NCBI GenBank assembly: GCA_050246015.1
Contig: JBFWWU010000034.1
Location: forward strand, 1 to 26,388
Reading direction: 5' to 3'
Length of the DNA stretch: 26,388 nt
DNA from: JTS-AC122 sp050246015
Lineage (GTDB): Bacteria > Planctomycetota > Phycisphaerae > Phycisphaerales > UBA1924
How positions within the stretch are numbered: the stretch's first letter is position 1; every line of letters begins with the position of its first letter. The notes below the pieces were generated by a model. It searched no databases, was not told where the DNA came from, and saw nothing but the letters and a program-made list of their open reading frames with translations. The position numbers were made by a program, and so were the translations under genes. This document shows, piece after piece, positions 1 to 8,205 of the stretch.

Positions 1-178
1 CCTCCGCGGCTGATCAGCCGCGGCCCCATTGAAGCGGGTGCAGCTTGACGATCTCCGGTACCCCCCCCGTGCCTCCGCGGCTGATCAGCCGCGGCCCCAT
101 TGAAGCTGGTTCGGGCCTGGCTGTTGACATGGCTACGGCTCCGCCTCCGCGGCTGATCAGCCGCGGCCCCATTGAAAC
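1..178. CRISPR. CRISPR array end, 3 repeats and 2 complete spacers (runs off the left edge)
   Basis: Three near-identical repeats of 35-36 bp lie at 1-35, 71-106 and 143-178, separated by spacers of about 35-36 bp (36-70 and 107-142) that do not resemble each other. Each repeat contains the perfect 20-bp palindrome CCGCGGCTGATCAGCCGCGG, giving an 8-bp stem around GATC, and ends on the plus strand in CCCCATTGAAGC. The copy next to cas2 ends in ATTGAAAC instead, a one-base difference. By the ATTGAAA(C/G) 3'-end convention seen in many type I repeats the crRNA would be read on the plus strand, towards cas2; gene order alone would suggest the minus strand. The last repeat is only about 5 bp from the cas2 stop codon, so no leader lies between them. 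The array continues beyond base 1. Confidence 0.95.
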
Positions 179-183
179 GACCT

Positions 184-474
184 TCAGATCACCACCATCC
201 CGCTCTCCGGCTCCGGGACCCCGGCACCCATGAACGTCGAGGCCTCCCGCGCCGCCTCCTCGTTGGCCCCCAGGTCCACGATGAGCACCTGGTCCTCCTT
301 CTGGTTCATGATCTCCCGCAGACCATTCTCCAAGCGCACCCGGTCGATCGCTTTGAGCGTGCAGTAGAACACCGAGTACTGCCACCCCTCGCCGTACGCC
401 TTCATGAACTTGTGGACGCGGCGCAGCCGCTTGTCATTTCGGATGTCGTAGCAGACGAGATAGCACCGGCGCAT
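184..474 (-). CDS. cas2: CRISPR-associated protein Cas2
   Basis: This 96-residue protein has the usual length and N-terminus of Cas2: strand beta-1 reads RCYLVCYDIRNDKRLRRVHK, followed by GWQYSVFYCTL and a late VLIVDLG strand, consistent with the ferredoxin-like fold. Cas2 forms the dimeric centre of the Cas1-Cas2 integrase that inserts new spacers; the Asp in the CYDI motif is the conserved acidic residue of the family. The ATG at 474 lies 4 bases after the stop codon of the Cas4-Cas1 gene, so the two are almost certainly co-transcribed and translationally coupled. The gene ends about 5 bp from the first CRISPR repeat. Nothing appears broken. Confidence 0.95.
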   Translation of the reverse strand: MRRCYLVCYDIRNDKRLRRVHKFMKAYGEGWQYSVFYCTLKAIDRVRLENGLREIMNQKEDQVLIVDLGANEEAAREASTFMGAGVPEPESGMVVI

Positions 475-478
475 GGGA

Positions 479-2269
479 TCACCTCGTGGTCAGGAACGCC
501 AGGGTCGGCACCTCGCCCATGAGCCACGCCGCGACCAACCTCGCGTGCAGCATGAGCATCCGGCGGTAGGACAGGCGGTACTCGAACACAGGGTGCTTCA
601 CCTCCGTGTCCATGCGCCGGCCGTAGGCAGAGAAGAAGCCCTTGCGACCCGAATCGGTCAGGGCACACCCCGCGGCGGTGTTGAGGAAGTGCCCCTCGGC
701 CAGCTCGCCGCGGTTGAACGCCGAGACCGCCACCGAGTCGGCGATCAGCGGTCGGAACGGCTCCATGAGGTCCAGCGCCAGCGCCGGGCGGCCCGGGCGC
801 GTAGTATGTAGCGCTCCGAGCGTCGGTTCAAGGCTCGCCAGCCGGCACGCAGCGGTGCATTCGTGGGCAAGCATGGAGTAGCCGAACGACAGCACGCCGT
901 TGATAGGATCGGGTGGCGGGCGGCGTTGCCGTCCGTTGGAGACGAACTTGGCAGCGATCTCCGACACACCCTGCTTGAAGAGTCCGGCGAAGTTGGCAAA
1001 ATAGATCGCCGCTCCGTTGCCCTCGTGCCCGCGCAGTTCATCCATCGTTGCTGCACGCTCGGCCGAGTTCACGCACTCCTGCAAATCGGCGGCGATTCGT
1101 GGCGGAAGACCGACGTGATTCCGCATCAGCAGCGTGCGCTGGTTGGCTATTTTCGCCACCGTGATGGCTCGGGCCAGTTCGAGCGCCTTCTCGGGACGAT
1201 CCAGCACCCGAACCTGCGCGGCTCGGACAGCCGCGCTGGTAGGCCCCAGCGGGTCCATCATCGCCACCAACCGGCCGGCGGAGGACATGAACGCCACCGG
1301 CACCTCGTGCTCGGCGAAGACGGTCAGCGCTTGCGTCGAGACTTGGACGCCGCCGAGCACAGCCAGCGACTCGATGTTCGCCAGCGGCAGGTCGCGGACG
1401 ATCTGGCCCTCCTTGTCGGTGATCCGCACCGACTGCCCGCGCACGCCAACCCGGATGCCCTCCTTCTGCAACACGACATGAATCCCGTCGTCCCGCGGCG
1501 GCCACAGCTTTCGCGGGGTGAGCTCATCGGGCATCGTTCCAGGAATCTGGCCGTCGACAGTGATCGCGGTGAGCCGCTGGTGGTTGATCTCGTCGGGCAA
1601 GCAGATCGGCTGCAGCGAGCATCGGGGACACCGCGGGTCGTTGACCAAGGGGGGCGGGCGAGGTCCTTCCGCCGCCCGCTTGGCCGCCTCGAGTTGGGCG
1701 AGCGCGAACTCCCTGAGGCCGTCGTCCACCACGACGCGCAGTCGCAACTTCTCGGATGCGTAATAGAGGTATGCCTCGGGGACGGTGTAGCCCGCCTCCT
1801 CCAGAAGAAGCACCTGCAGCCCGACCTGCACGCGGTCTGTTGGCCACGGCTCGGGGCCCGGCAGGAGCCGCGGCTCTTCCATCATCTCATCGGCGGGTTC
1901 GACGAACTGCCCGGAGCGCTTCGGTCTTCCCTTGCGGTACTCCACCGGCACCGCCTTCGTGCCGTCGATCTCTGCGAGATCGAGCGTGGCGGTCAGGCCC
2001 AGGCGCTCGCTCGTAAGGGCCAGGCTGCGAATGGACCGCGGGCGATCGGGGTCCGCCTCCGTCTCCTCAAGCTTCTCGACAGGCTTGGTCCGCGTCCGCT
2101 TTTCGGTGGTCGCTTGCTCGGGCGTCGCCGCGCTCGGCCGATCGACGCGCCGATGCACGCCAGTACCCTCCTCGGTGTCCGCGCTGGGCACGAAGACGCC
2201 CTCGACTGTCATGTAGTAGAACAGTCGTGGGCAATAGGCATGTTCGGCGACTCCACGCGCAGGCCACAT
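479..2269 (-). CDS. cas4-cas1: Cas4-Cas1 fusion protein (CRISPR adaptation)
   Basis: A single 596-residue chain joins a Cas4 nuclease domain (about residues 1-230) to Cas1 (about 255-596). Cas4 features are an N-terminal cysteine in AYCPRLFYY, the PVEYRKGRPKR segment that fits the RecB-type nuclease core, and a C-terminal CPRCSLQPIC cluster, giving four cysteines for an Fe-S centre. Cas1 features are GHEGNGAAIYF with the first catalytic Glu, LGALH with the catalytic His (about residue 488), and ALDLMEPFRP with the acidic pair. Cas4-Cas1 fusions are known from type I-G (formerly I-U) and type V-B; the GC-rich repeat with a stable stem favours I-G. Cas4 trims and PAM-selects prespacers, and Cas1 integrates them. 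The ATG at 2269 is preferred because GGGAGGT sits 6 bases upstream; a GTG at 2275 directly abuts that Shine-Dalgarno. No cas3, cas8 or csb genes are in view. Confidence 0.93.
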   Translation of the reverse strand: MWPARGVAEHAYCPRLFYYMTVEGVFVPSADTEEGTGVHRRVDRPSAATPEQATTEKRTRTKPVEKLEETEADPDRPRSIRSLALTSERLGLTATLDLAEIDGTKAVPVEYRKGRPKRSGQFVEPADEMMEEPRLLPGPEPWPTDRVQVGLQVLLLEEAGYTVPEAYLYYASEKLRLRVVVDDGLREFALAQLEAAKRAAEGPRPPPLVNDPRCPRCSLQPICLPDEINHQRLTAITVDGQIPGTMPDELTPRKLWPPRDDGIHVVLQKEGIRVGVRGQSVRITDKEGQIVRDLPLANIESLAVLGGVQVSTQALTVFAEHEVPVAFMSSAGRLVAMMDPLGPTSAAVRAAQVRVLDRPEKALELARAITVAKIANQRTLLMRNHVGLPPRIAADLQECVNSAERAATMDELRGHEGNGAAIYFANFAGLFKQGVSEIAAKFVSNGRQRRPPPDPINGVLSFGYSMLAHECTAACRLASLEPTLGALHTTRPGRPALALDLMEPFRPLIADSVAVSAFNRGELAEGHFLNTAAGCALTDSGRKGFFSAYGRRMDTEVKHPVFEYRLSYRRMLMLHARLVAAWLMGEVPTLAFLTTR

Positions 2270-2684
2270 CGGCACACCTCCCGGAGATCATCGGCCGGGA
2301 TGCGGCGCCAGTTGAGCCGTGCTCGTCACCTCCGCCAACCGCCAGCGGGCAGGCAGCCCGCCCGACATTCATCCACAAGGACTTGCGCCTTGCTTGATGC
2401 CGCCCCTTGAGGTAGTTCCTCGCGCTACGCCTTTTCACCAAAGTCTTCATGCCGCGGCGCGGCATCCTGGCGGATGAAAAAGGGGAGTTGAGGAACTACG
2501 GTGTGAGGACGGCGGCGTGGGTGGAGGTCGTGTTACTGATTGGGCCATCAGCTCGCTCCAAAGTCTGACCCGGACGCTTTCACGAACCCCGGTTTGTCTC
2601 CACCGCTTGGGCGGTGAGAACGCAGGACAGCTTGTTTGATCTTGGGCGTCTCCCACGCGGGCCGTCATCATTTGGAGGTGTTCC
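2270..2684. other. Gene-free structured region between cas4-cas1 and the IS110 transposase
   Basis: About 415 bp carry no convincing gene. Minus-strand ORFs here are short and in part continue out of frame into cas4-cas1. The stretch holds a compound inverted repeat (2412-2499) and a small hairpin with arms CACCGC/GCGGTG (2601-2616). It probably includes both the point where the CRISPR operon was interrupted and the left end of the IS110 element. IS110 elements of the IS110 subgroup encode their bridge RNA upstream of the transposase, so part of 2500-2684 could be that RNA; this is inferred from position only. Confidence 0.5.
2412..2499. repeat. Compound inverted repeat (88 bp, three nested pairings)
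   Basis: Outer arms GTAGTTCCTC (2412-2421) and GAGGAACTAC (2490-2499) pair perfectly over 10 bp. Inside them CCTTTTCA (2430-2437) pairs with TGAAAAAGG (2475-2483) with one bulged A. The centre holds ATGCCGCG-G-CGCGGCAT (2449-2465), a near-perfect palindrome. The whole could extrude as a cruciform or fold as an RNA hairpin. Its role is unknown. Confidence 0.7.
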
Positions 2685-3914
2685 ATGGACATCATTTATG
2701 AATGCTGCGCCGGCCTGGACCTGCATCTCAAGTCGATCCGGGCGCACGTTCGCCGCCGCTCCGCCGACGGCCGCGTGGCGAGCGCCGCGCAGACGTTCGG
2801 CACCACGACCTCCCAGATCCTGGCGCTGGGAGACTGGCTCGCCGAACAGGGGGTGGAGAAGGTGGCGATGGAAGCGACGGGCGTGTACTGGAAGCCGGTG
2901 TGGAATCTCCTGGAACACCGGCACAAGCTCATGCTGGTCAACGCGCACCACTTCCGCAACGTGCCGGGCCGGAAGACCGACGCGACCGATGCCGCCTGGC
3001 TGGCGCAGCTGCTGCAGTGCGGGCTGCTGCGCGACAGCTTCGTGCCCGAACGAGGCCAGCGTGAACTCCGAGACCTGACCCGGCAGCGCACCGCGTTGGT
3101 GGATGACAAGAACCGGGCTGTCAACCGCATCCAGAAGACGCTGGAGGATGCCAACATCAAGCTCTCCAGCGTCGCCAGCGACGTGATGGGCAAGTCGGGC
3201 CGCGAGATGATCCGGTCGCTGATCAACGGGGAACACAACCCCGAGGCGCTCGCGGATCTGGCCAAGGGGCGCCTGCGAGAGAAGATCCCCCAGCTCCGCG
3301 AGGCATTGCGCGGCGGGACACGGGAGCACCATCGCTTCATGCTCACGCAGTTGATGGCCCAGATCGACATGCTCGAAGCGCAGATCGCGGCCTTCGAAGC
3401 CCGTATCGATTCGCTCACGGCTTCGGATGACGACCAGATCGGACGGCTCAAAGAGATCCCGGGCGTGCAGGACCGCTCCGCCCGATTGATCATCGCCGAG
3501 ATCGGCACCGACATGAGCCGTTTTCCCAGCGCCGATCATTTGTGCTCCTGGGCTGGCGTATGTCCTGGCAACAACGAGAGCGGCGGCAAGCGCCGGAGCG
3601 GACGCACGCGCTCAGGTAACCGGTGGCTCCGCCGGGTGCTGGTGCAATGCGCCTGGGCCGCAAGCCGAGTGAAGGGTTCGTACTTCAGCGCCCAGCACCG
3701 GCGCATCGCACGCCGGCGCGGCATGAAGCGGGCCACGATGGCCGTCGGACGGAGCATCCTCACGGTGATCTATCACATGCTCAAAACGGGCTCGGAGTAC
3801 AAGGAACTCGGCGCCGGATTCTTCGACCAACTCAAACCCGACCGAGCCGTGAAGGCGATCATCAAACGCCTGGAGTCCCTCGGCTTCGCCGTTCAACTGA
3901 CCCCGGCGGCGTGA
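2685..3914 (+). CDS. IS110 family transposase (DEDD recombinase)
   Basis: This 409-residue protein has both halves of the IS110 family. The N-terminal RuvC-like DEDD domain shows GLDLH (Asp12), AMEATGVYW (Glu63) and KTDATDAAWLA (Asp99 and Asp102). A coiled-coil linker of about residues 130-260 follows. The C-terminal Transposase_20-type domain starts with RLKEIPGVQDRSARLI and contains WAGVCPGNNESGGK with the conserved Ser, followed by SGNRWLRRVL. Length and motifs are intact, so it may be active. The start follows a GGAGGTGTTCC ribosome-binding site. IS110 enzymes insert without classic terminal inverted repeats or target duplication and are guided by an element-encoded bridge RNA. The element lies next to a CRISPR locus that lacks its effector genes, and its ends could not be fixed by eye. 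Confidence 0.95.
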   Translation: MDIIYECCAGLDLHLKSIRAHVRRRSADGRVASAAQTFGTTTSQILALGDWLAEQGVEKVAMEATGVYWKPVWNLLEHRHKLMLVNAHHFRNVPGRKTDATDAAWLAQLLQCGLLRDSFVPERGQRELRDLTRQRTALVDDKNRAVNRIQKTLEDANIKLSSVASDVMGKSGREMIRSLINGEHNPEALADLAKGRLREKIPQLREALRGGTREHHRFMLTQLMAQIDMLEAQIAAFEARIDSLTASDDDQIGRLKEIPGVQDRSARLIIAEIGTDMSRFPSADHLCSWAGVCPGNNESGGKRRSGRTRSGNRWLRRVLVQCAWAASRVKGSYFSAQHRRIARRRGMKRATMAVGRSILTVIYHMLKTGSEYKELGAGFFDQLKPDRAVKAIIKRLESLGFAVQLTPAA

Positions 3915-3962
3915 GCCAAAGGCGTATTTTTCAGGACAGCGTAGCCGAAGGGAGTACATGCC
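2685..3962 (+). mobile_element. IS110-type insertion sequence (ends not determined)
   Basis: The element is placed by its transposase. The 48 bp between the transposase stop (3914) and the next gene (3963) leave room for a short right end, and the 5' non-coding part probably extends to around 2500 or further. A shared 9-mer CAGGACAGC at 2623 and 3932 is the only short match found between the flanks and is not enough to define the ends. Confidence 0.5.
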
Positions 3963-4628
3963 ATGCCGAAGTTCCCCGACGGGGCGGGGGAACACCGGGC
4001 GGGCCAGCCGCACAGTTCTGTGGACCAATGCCGACCGCAGCGCCGCAAGCCCCGCCGCCACTTCCCGCCCGAGGTCCTGAGCGACGCCGAGGTGCGGGCA
4101 CTCGTAGGCGCATGCGACCTGAACACCGGCGTCGGCGTCCGCAACGCCGCGCTGCTCGCCGTCCTCTACCGCAGCGGCCTTCGGATCACCGAGGCCCTGC
4201 TGCTGCGACCGAAGGACGTGGACCCCGCGTCGGGCACGATCCGCGTCCTGTTCGGGAAGCGGGGGTACGCCCGCACCGTGGGTATCGACGGAGGCGCGTT
4301 GGCGTGGGTGGCAGACTGGCTAGCCGTGCGGGCGACGTGGCCCGTTGACGGCTACGCCCCGCTCTTCTGCACCAAGCACGGCGAGGCGATCGCCCCCGCG
4401 TACGTGCGGCGGCTATTGCCCGCACTGGGCCGCAAGGCGGGAATCTACAAGCGCGTCCACGCCCACGGCCTCCGCCACACGATGGCCGCGCAGATGCGGG
4501 CCGAGGGGATCGACATCCTCATCATCTCACGTCAACTCGGGCACCGGTCGATTTCGACAACAGCGCGGTATCTGGACCACCTCGCGCCGATGGCGGTCCT
4601 CGAAGCCATGAAAAAGCGGGCGTGGTGA
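3963..4628 (+). CDS. Short tyrosine recombinase / integrase (catalytic domain only)
   Basis: At 221 residues this is a tyrosine recombinase reduced to its catalytic domain. All catalytic positions are present: Arg74 in SGLRITE, Lys99 in LFGKRG, His168 and Arg171 in HGLRHT, His194 in QLGHRS and the nucleophile Tyr203 in ARYLDH. The usual SAM-like core-binding domain (about 90 residues) is replaced by a basic leader rich in Arg and Pro (about 1-35). Similar stand-alone short recombinases occur in Planctomycetota, so this may be full length rather than truncated. It starts 48 bp after the IS110 transposase, on the same strand, and could be co-transcribed with it. It converges on the kinase gene, leaving only about 40 bp between the two stops. 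Its substrate is unknown. Confidence 0.88.
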   Translation: MPKFPDGAGEHRAGQPHSSVDQCRPQRRKPRRHFPPEVLSDAEVRALVGACDLNTGVGVRNAALLAVLYRSGLRITEALLLRPKDVDPASGTIRVLFGKRGYARTVGIDGGALAWVADWLAVRATWPVDGYAPLFCTKHGEAIAPAYVRRLLPALGRKAGIYKRVHAHGLRHTMAAQMRAEGIDILIISRQLGHRSISTTARYLDHLAPMAVLEAMKKRAW

Positions 4629-4668
4629 CTTCCTGATTCAACGTGCGCGATTGCCGACGTTCACAACA

Positions 4669-7600
4669 TCATGGCGGCGCACTTTCGACACGCCTCGACC
4701 TGCTATCCCACACGATGGCCTGTCCGTCCTTGCCGCAGGAGACGATCACGCGGCCGTCTGGACTGAAGCCGGCGTCGAGCACCCCTTGTTCGTGCTTGCG
4801 GAGGATGAGGCGGCGTTCGCCGGTAGCTGTGTCCCAGAGCCGAACCGTGGTGTCTTGTGAGGCGCTGACGATCCGGGAGCCGTCCGGGCTGAAGCGGGCG
4901 GAGCTAACGTCTCCAGTGTGTCCACGGCAGGTATGCAGGCGCTTGCACCCCAGCACGTCAACGAGCACCACGTCCTTCAGACTGGGGACCGCTAGAAGAG
5001 AACTATCCGGGCTGAAACTCATGATTGGAGCAGGGTTCGACTCCTGACGCTCAAAGAGCACATCGCACCGGCCGAGCACCCTTTCTGGTTCCTCCGAACT
5101 GATAATCACAACCTCCCCCGCCGATTGGCCCATCACTTTTCTGATAAGGATCGCGACGTACCGTCCGTCCGGACTGATGGTCGCTGCTTCAGCGCCGCGT
5201 AGATGGAAGACCAGGCGCGCGATAGGTTTTTCGCGATCCAGATCCCAGGACACTGCAGCCGCTTCGTCCCATTGCCAGTAGTTTACAAAAACGCTTCGAC
5301 CGCCACGATAGAACACAGGTGGGGAGGGCTCGCCCAGCGTTTGCAGGAACGGACGCGAGAGCATGTCAATTCGGCGTCCATTCTTCCATAGCAAGACCGC
5401 GCCCGCAGCGTTCGTGGCCGCGACGAGATCGCCGTCCTGCAATGGCGACGCAGCCACGCCGCGGAGAGCGAGCATGGCTCGCTCGGCGGCGTCGGTCACT
5501 AGCCCCGCGGGCAGATCGATCCATGTCTCTGTGGACTGCAAGGTCGCAGAATCCACGTCCCAAGAGCGCAATGCGATGTCGTCGGCAACCGTCCAGAGTG
5601 TGTTGCTCTCTCCGGAGAACGCCATGCCGCGAACCGCCTTCCCGTCATGTGCCGCCGTTCGCACGGGTGGGGGGGCGTCGAGCCGCCAGAGACGAGCTGT
5701 GTTGTTGATGGAGAACGCAAGAAGAGCTGGCGGCCCCGTTCGCGTGCAGGCAATCGCCACGATAGCGTCGGTGAGTCCGAAAAACTCTCGCTTGAGGGAT
5801 TTTGAGTCGGTGTCCCACATCAAGACCCGCCCATCGTCGGATCCCGCGAGCAGGTTGTGAGAGTTCGGGACAAACTGGAGGGCTTGAACTCGATCACGGT
5901 GCCCAGGAAGAACACCGAGGCTCTGGCCTGTGTCCCCATGCCACAGTCTGACCACGCCATCGCGATGCCCCGATGCGACGATCAGAGCATCGTCGCTCAC
6001 CGCGATGGAGTCGACGTCGAGGCCGTCCCCTCTAACAGCGGCATCGACCGCACGGTTGTCGGCACGCTTCTGCCACAGATGTTCTCCGGATTCGACCTCG
6101 CGAGCGACGATCCAGCCATTTGCGAATGCGGTGATAAGCCGCTTCCCGTCCAGGGAAAGTGCGACGTCATGAGCCATCTTCCTGCCGCCCCAAAAGAAGG
6201 TCCACGGCTCTCGAATCAACCTGGACTCGCCGGTCTGCACGTTCCAGATCCAGCGAGATCCGTTGTCGCAAGCGGTTATCAGGCGCCTGCCATCGGGTGT
6301 GAAGTCAATGTCGCGCACCCGCGTCGCATGGCGGAACTGAACCGGAAGAACACTCCCACTTTCATGCTCCATCAAGTGAACTGCATGGTTCGTGTCCGCG
6401 GCGGCAATCAGGCGGCCATCGGGGCTGATGGCGGCGCATAGGCCGGAGCCTTCCCCGATCGACCAGCTCCTCACGCCATGCTCAATCGGAGATGCATGCG
6501 TCAAGTCCCAGGTCACGACGTGCCCCTGATAAGCGCGAGTTACAGCCCAACGCCCATCGGCACTGACGTCTCCGTCAAAGACGCCAGTCAGCACCGCACT
6601 TATGAAAGATTTCGAGTAATCCACCTGAGCATTCAGAAAGTTCCACTCCCACCCCCGGAGCGCCACTGGGGCCTTGCTTGCGAGCGTGAGGCTCTCGACG
6701 ACACCGGCAGCGTCCATCGCTGCCAAGGCTTCCTGGGCGGCGAAGATTTGCCCTTCGTACGCCTGGCGCTCGAGCAGCATCGAGCGTTCTTTCTCCAGCT
6801 CGAGCGCTCGGCGCTCACCTTCCCGCGCGTCGCGCTCGCTCGCGAGCAGACCGGATTCTCTCTTCAGGGTGCCGCTGAGTTCGTCCCGTGCGTCCCGTGC
6901 CTGCAGCGCGAAGGTGATCGAGACGACCAAGGAAACGATGAGCGTCAGGATGAAAGCCGACGCGCCAAGAACCGCAGCCTTGTGCCGCGTCGCCGCTTTG
7001 CGCAGGACGTACCAGGAGCTGTTGCGCCGCGCCTCGATGCTCTGCCCCGCGAGATGCCGCCGGATCTCCGCCGCCAGCGCCGCAGCGGACTGGTAGCGCC
7101 GGGTTGCGTCACGCTCTAAAACCTTCGCGAGAATTGTGTCCAGATCGCCACGCCAGAACTTGTCGATACTCGCGAGACGCGGAGCGTCCTGCTCAGTCAC
7201 CAACCGGACGGTTTCGGCGATGGATTGGCCATCGATGACATGCGGGAGCCTTCCCGTGAGCATCTCGAAGACGATCACCCCGAGCGAATATACATCGGTC
7301 CGGACGTCGATTCCGTCCGCACGTCCAGCGATCTGCTCGGGGGAGGCGTACGCGAGCGTACCCGCGAACTCGAGCGTCAATGTCCAGTTGACGTGATCAG
7401 CCGCTGTGTACCGGGCGATGCCAAAATCCAGTACATGGGGATTGGAGTGAGCGTCGACCAGTATGTTTGCGGGCTTGAGGTCCCGATGGATTACGCCGCG
7501 CTGGTGGGCGTAATGCACGGCATCACAGAGTGTTGCGGCCATCGTGAGCTTCGCTCGAACCCGCTCACGATCGTCGCCAAGTACCTGAACAGCCCATACG

Positions 7601-8112
7601 CCAAGTGGCACGCCGCCCTCGATGTACTCCATCGCATAGGCGAACCGACCCCCGCGCACCGGCGTGTTGTCGTAGATCGTCACGATCCCGGGGTGATTGA
7701 GCGAGGCGGCAATCTCGATCTCCCGCTCGAAGCGGGCGCGCTGTTTCGAGGATGCGAACGACCCGCCTAGCAGCATCTTGATGGCCACAATGCGCTTGGT
7801 CCGCTCCTGCACCGCACGATAGACCACGCCCTGCGACCCCCGGTTAATCTCCTCAAGCAGCCGGTATCCTTGGATGAGGTTCTCGGGGAGTGTGCCCACG
7901 GGCGAGACCCCATCGTCTCCGCTCTCCCTTGCCTTGCGAAGTCGGCCGAGGAGGCGCAGGTTGGCCTCTACCTCCCAGAGCGCGTCACGACAGGTCGCAC
8001 AGGTGCCTAGGTGCTCCAGCGCGACAGCGTCGGCTGCCTGCCCCGAGGCAATCGACTCGATCTTGCCGAACTCAAGGCACTGTGGTGAAGATTGAACGAC
8101 TGGTTCTGCCAC
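4669..8112 (-). CDS. Membrane Ser/Thr protein kinase with zinc-finger N-terminus and C-terminal WD40 repeats
   Basis: This protein of about 1147 residues is built from four parts. First is an anti-sigma-like zinc-binding HLGTCATC motif (about 34-41). Second is a complete Hanks-type kinase domain (about 80-340) with glycine loop NRGSQGVVY, VAIK lysine, HRDLKPAN, DFG and YASPEQ. Third is one transmembrane helix (about 380-403) followed by a charged coiled coil rich in Glu and Arg. Last is a long WD40 beta-propeller region (about 490 to the end) with repeats such as FSPDGSRIVSASQDTTVRLWD. The kinase is therefore cytoplasmic and the propeller lies on the other side of the membrane. The GTG at 8112 is chosen (GGAA just upstream); a TTG at 8139 lacks a ribosome-binding site. 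It follows the ECF sigma gene by about 93 bp, which suggests phosphorylation or zinc-finger control of that sigma factor. No kinase residue seems lost. Confidence 0.92.
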   Translation of the reverse strand: MAEPVVQSSPQCLEFGKIESIASGQAADAVALEHLGTCATCRDALWEVEANLRLLGRLRKARESGDDGVSPVGTLPENLIQGYRLLEEINRGSQGVVYRAVQERTKRIVAIKMLLGGSFASSKQRARFEREIEIAASLNHPGIVTIYDNTPVRGGRFAYAMEYIEGGVPLGVWAVQVLGDDRERVRAKLTMAATLCDAVHYAHQRGVIHRDLKPANILVDAHSNPHVLDFGIARYTAADHVNWTLTLEFAGTLAYASPEQIAGRADGIDVRTDVYSLGVIVFEMLTGRLPHVIDGQSIAETVRLVTEQDAPRLASIDKFWRGDLDTILAKVLERDATRRYQSAAALAAEIRRHLAGQSIEARRNSSWYVLRKAATRHKAAVLGASAFILTLIVSLVVSITFALQARDARDELSGTLKRESGLLASERDAREGERRALELEKERSMLLERQAYEGQIFAAQEALAAMDAAGVVESLTLASKAPVALRGWEWNFLNAQVDYSKSFISAVLTGVFDGDVSADGRWAVTRAYQGHVVTWDLTHASPIEHGVRSWSIGEGSGLCAAISPDGRLIAAADTNHAVHLMEHESGSVLPVQFRHATRVRDIDFTPDGRRLITACDNGSRWIWNVQTGESRLIREPWTFFWGGRKMAHDVALSLDGKRLITAFANGWIVAREVESGEHLWQKRADNRAVDAAVRGDGLDVDSIAVSDDALIVASGHRDGVVRLWHGDTGQSLGVLPGHRDRVQALQFVPNSHNLLAGSDDGRVLMWDTDSKSLKREFFGLTDAIVAIACTRTGPPALLAFSINNTARLWRLDAPPPVRTAAHDGKAVRGMAFSGESNTLWTVADDIALRSWDVDSATLQSTETWIDLPAGLVTDAAERAMLALRGVAASPLQDGDLVAATNAAGAVLLWKNGRRIDMLSRPFLQTLGEPSPPVFYRGGRSVFVNYWQWDEAAAVSWDLDREKPIARLVFHLRGAEAATISPDGRYVAILIRKVMGQSAGEVVIISSEEPERVLGRCDVLFERQESNPAPIMSFSPDSSLLAVPSLKDVVLVDVLGCKRLHTCRGHTGDVSSARFSPDGSRIVSASQDTTVRLWDTATGERRLILRKHEQGVLDAGFSPDGRVIVSCGKDGQAIVWDSRSRRVESAPP

Positions 8113-8205
8113 TGTGTTTCCATGCCCGCGCGGCGCCAAGGTCGAACGCGGCCGCTTCCTCTCTGTATGCGTCAGACCGGCACCCGCGTTGCGCCCAATA
8201 CGAAC

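Noticed and set aside
36..142. Spacers targeting other parts of this window
   Set aside because: Neither spacer showed a convincing match on either strand by eye, though an exhaustive search was not possible.
863..2410. A 515-codon plus-strand open frame opposite cas4-cas1
   Set aside because: Its translation is Arg/Leu/His-rich with no family signature and it lies fully antisense to a gene with clear Cas4 and Cas1 motifs; long shadow frames are expected in high-GC DNA.
2580..3539. A 319-codon minus-strand open frame opposite the IS110 transposase
   Set aside because: It is antisense to an intact transposase with all catalytic residues and has no recognisable domain.
2623..3940. Direct repeat CAGGACAGC at 2623-2631 and 3932-3940 as IS110 ends
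   Set aside because: Nine bases is too short to trust and it would leave only about 60 bp before the transposase, too little for the expected upstream RNA.
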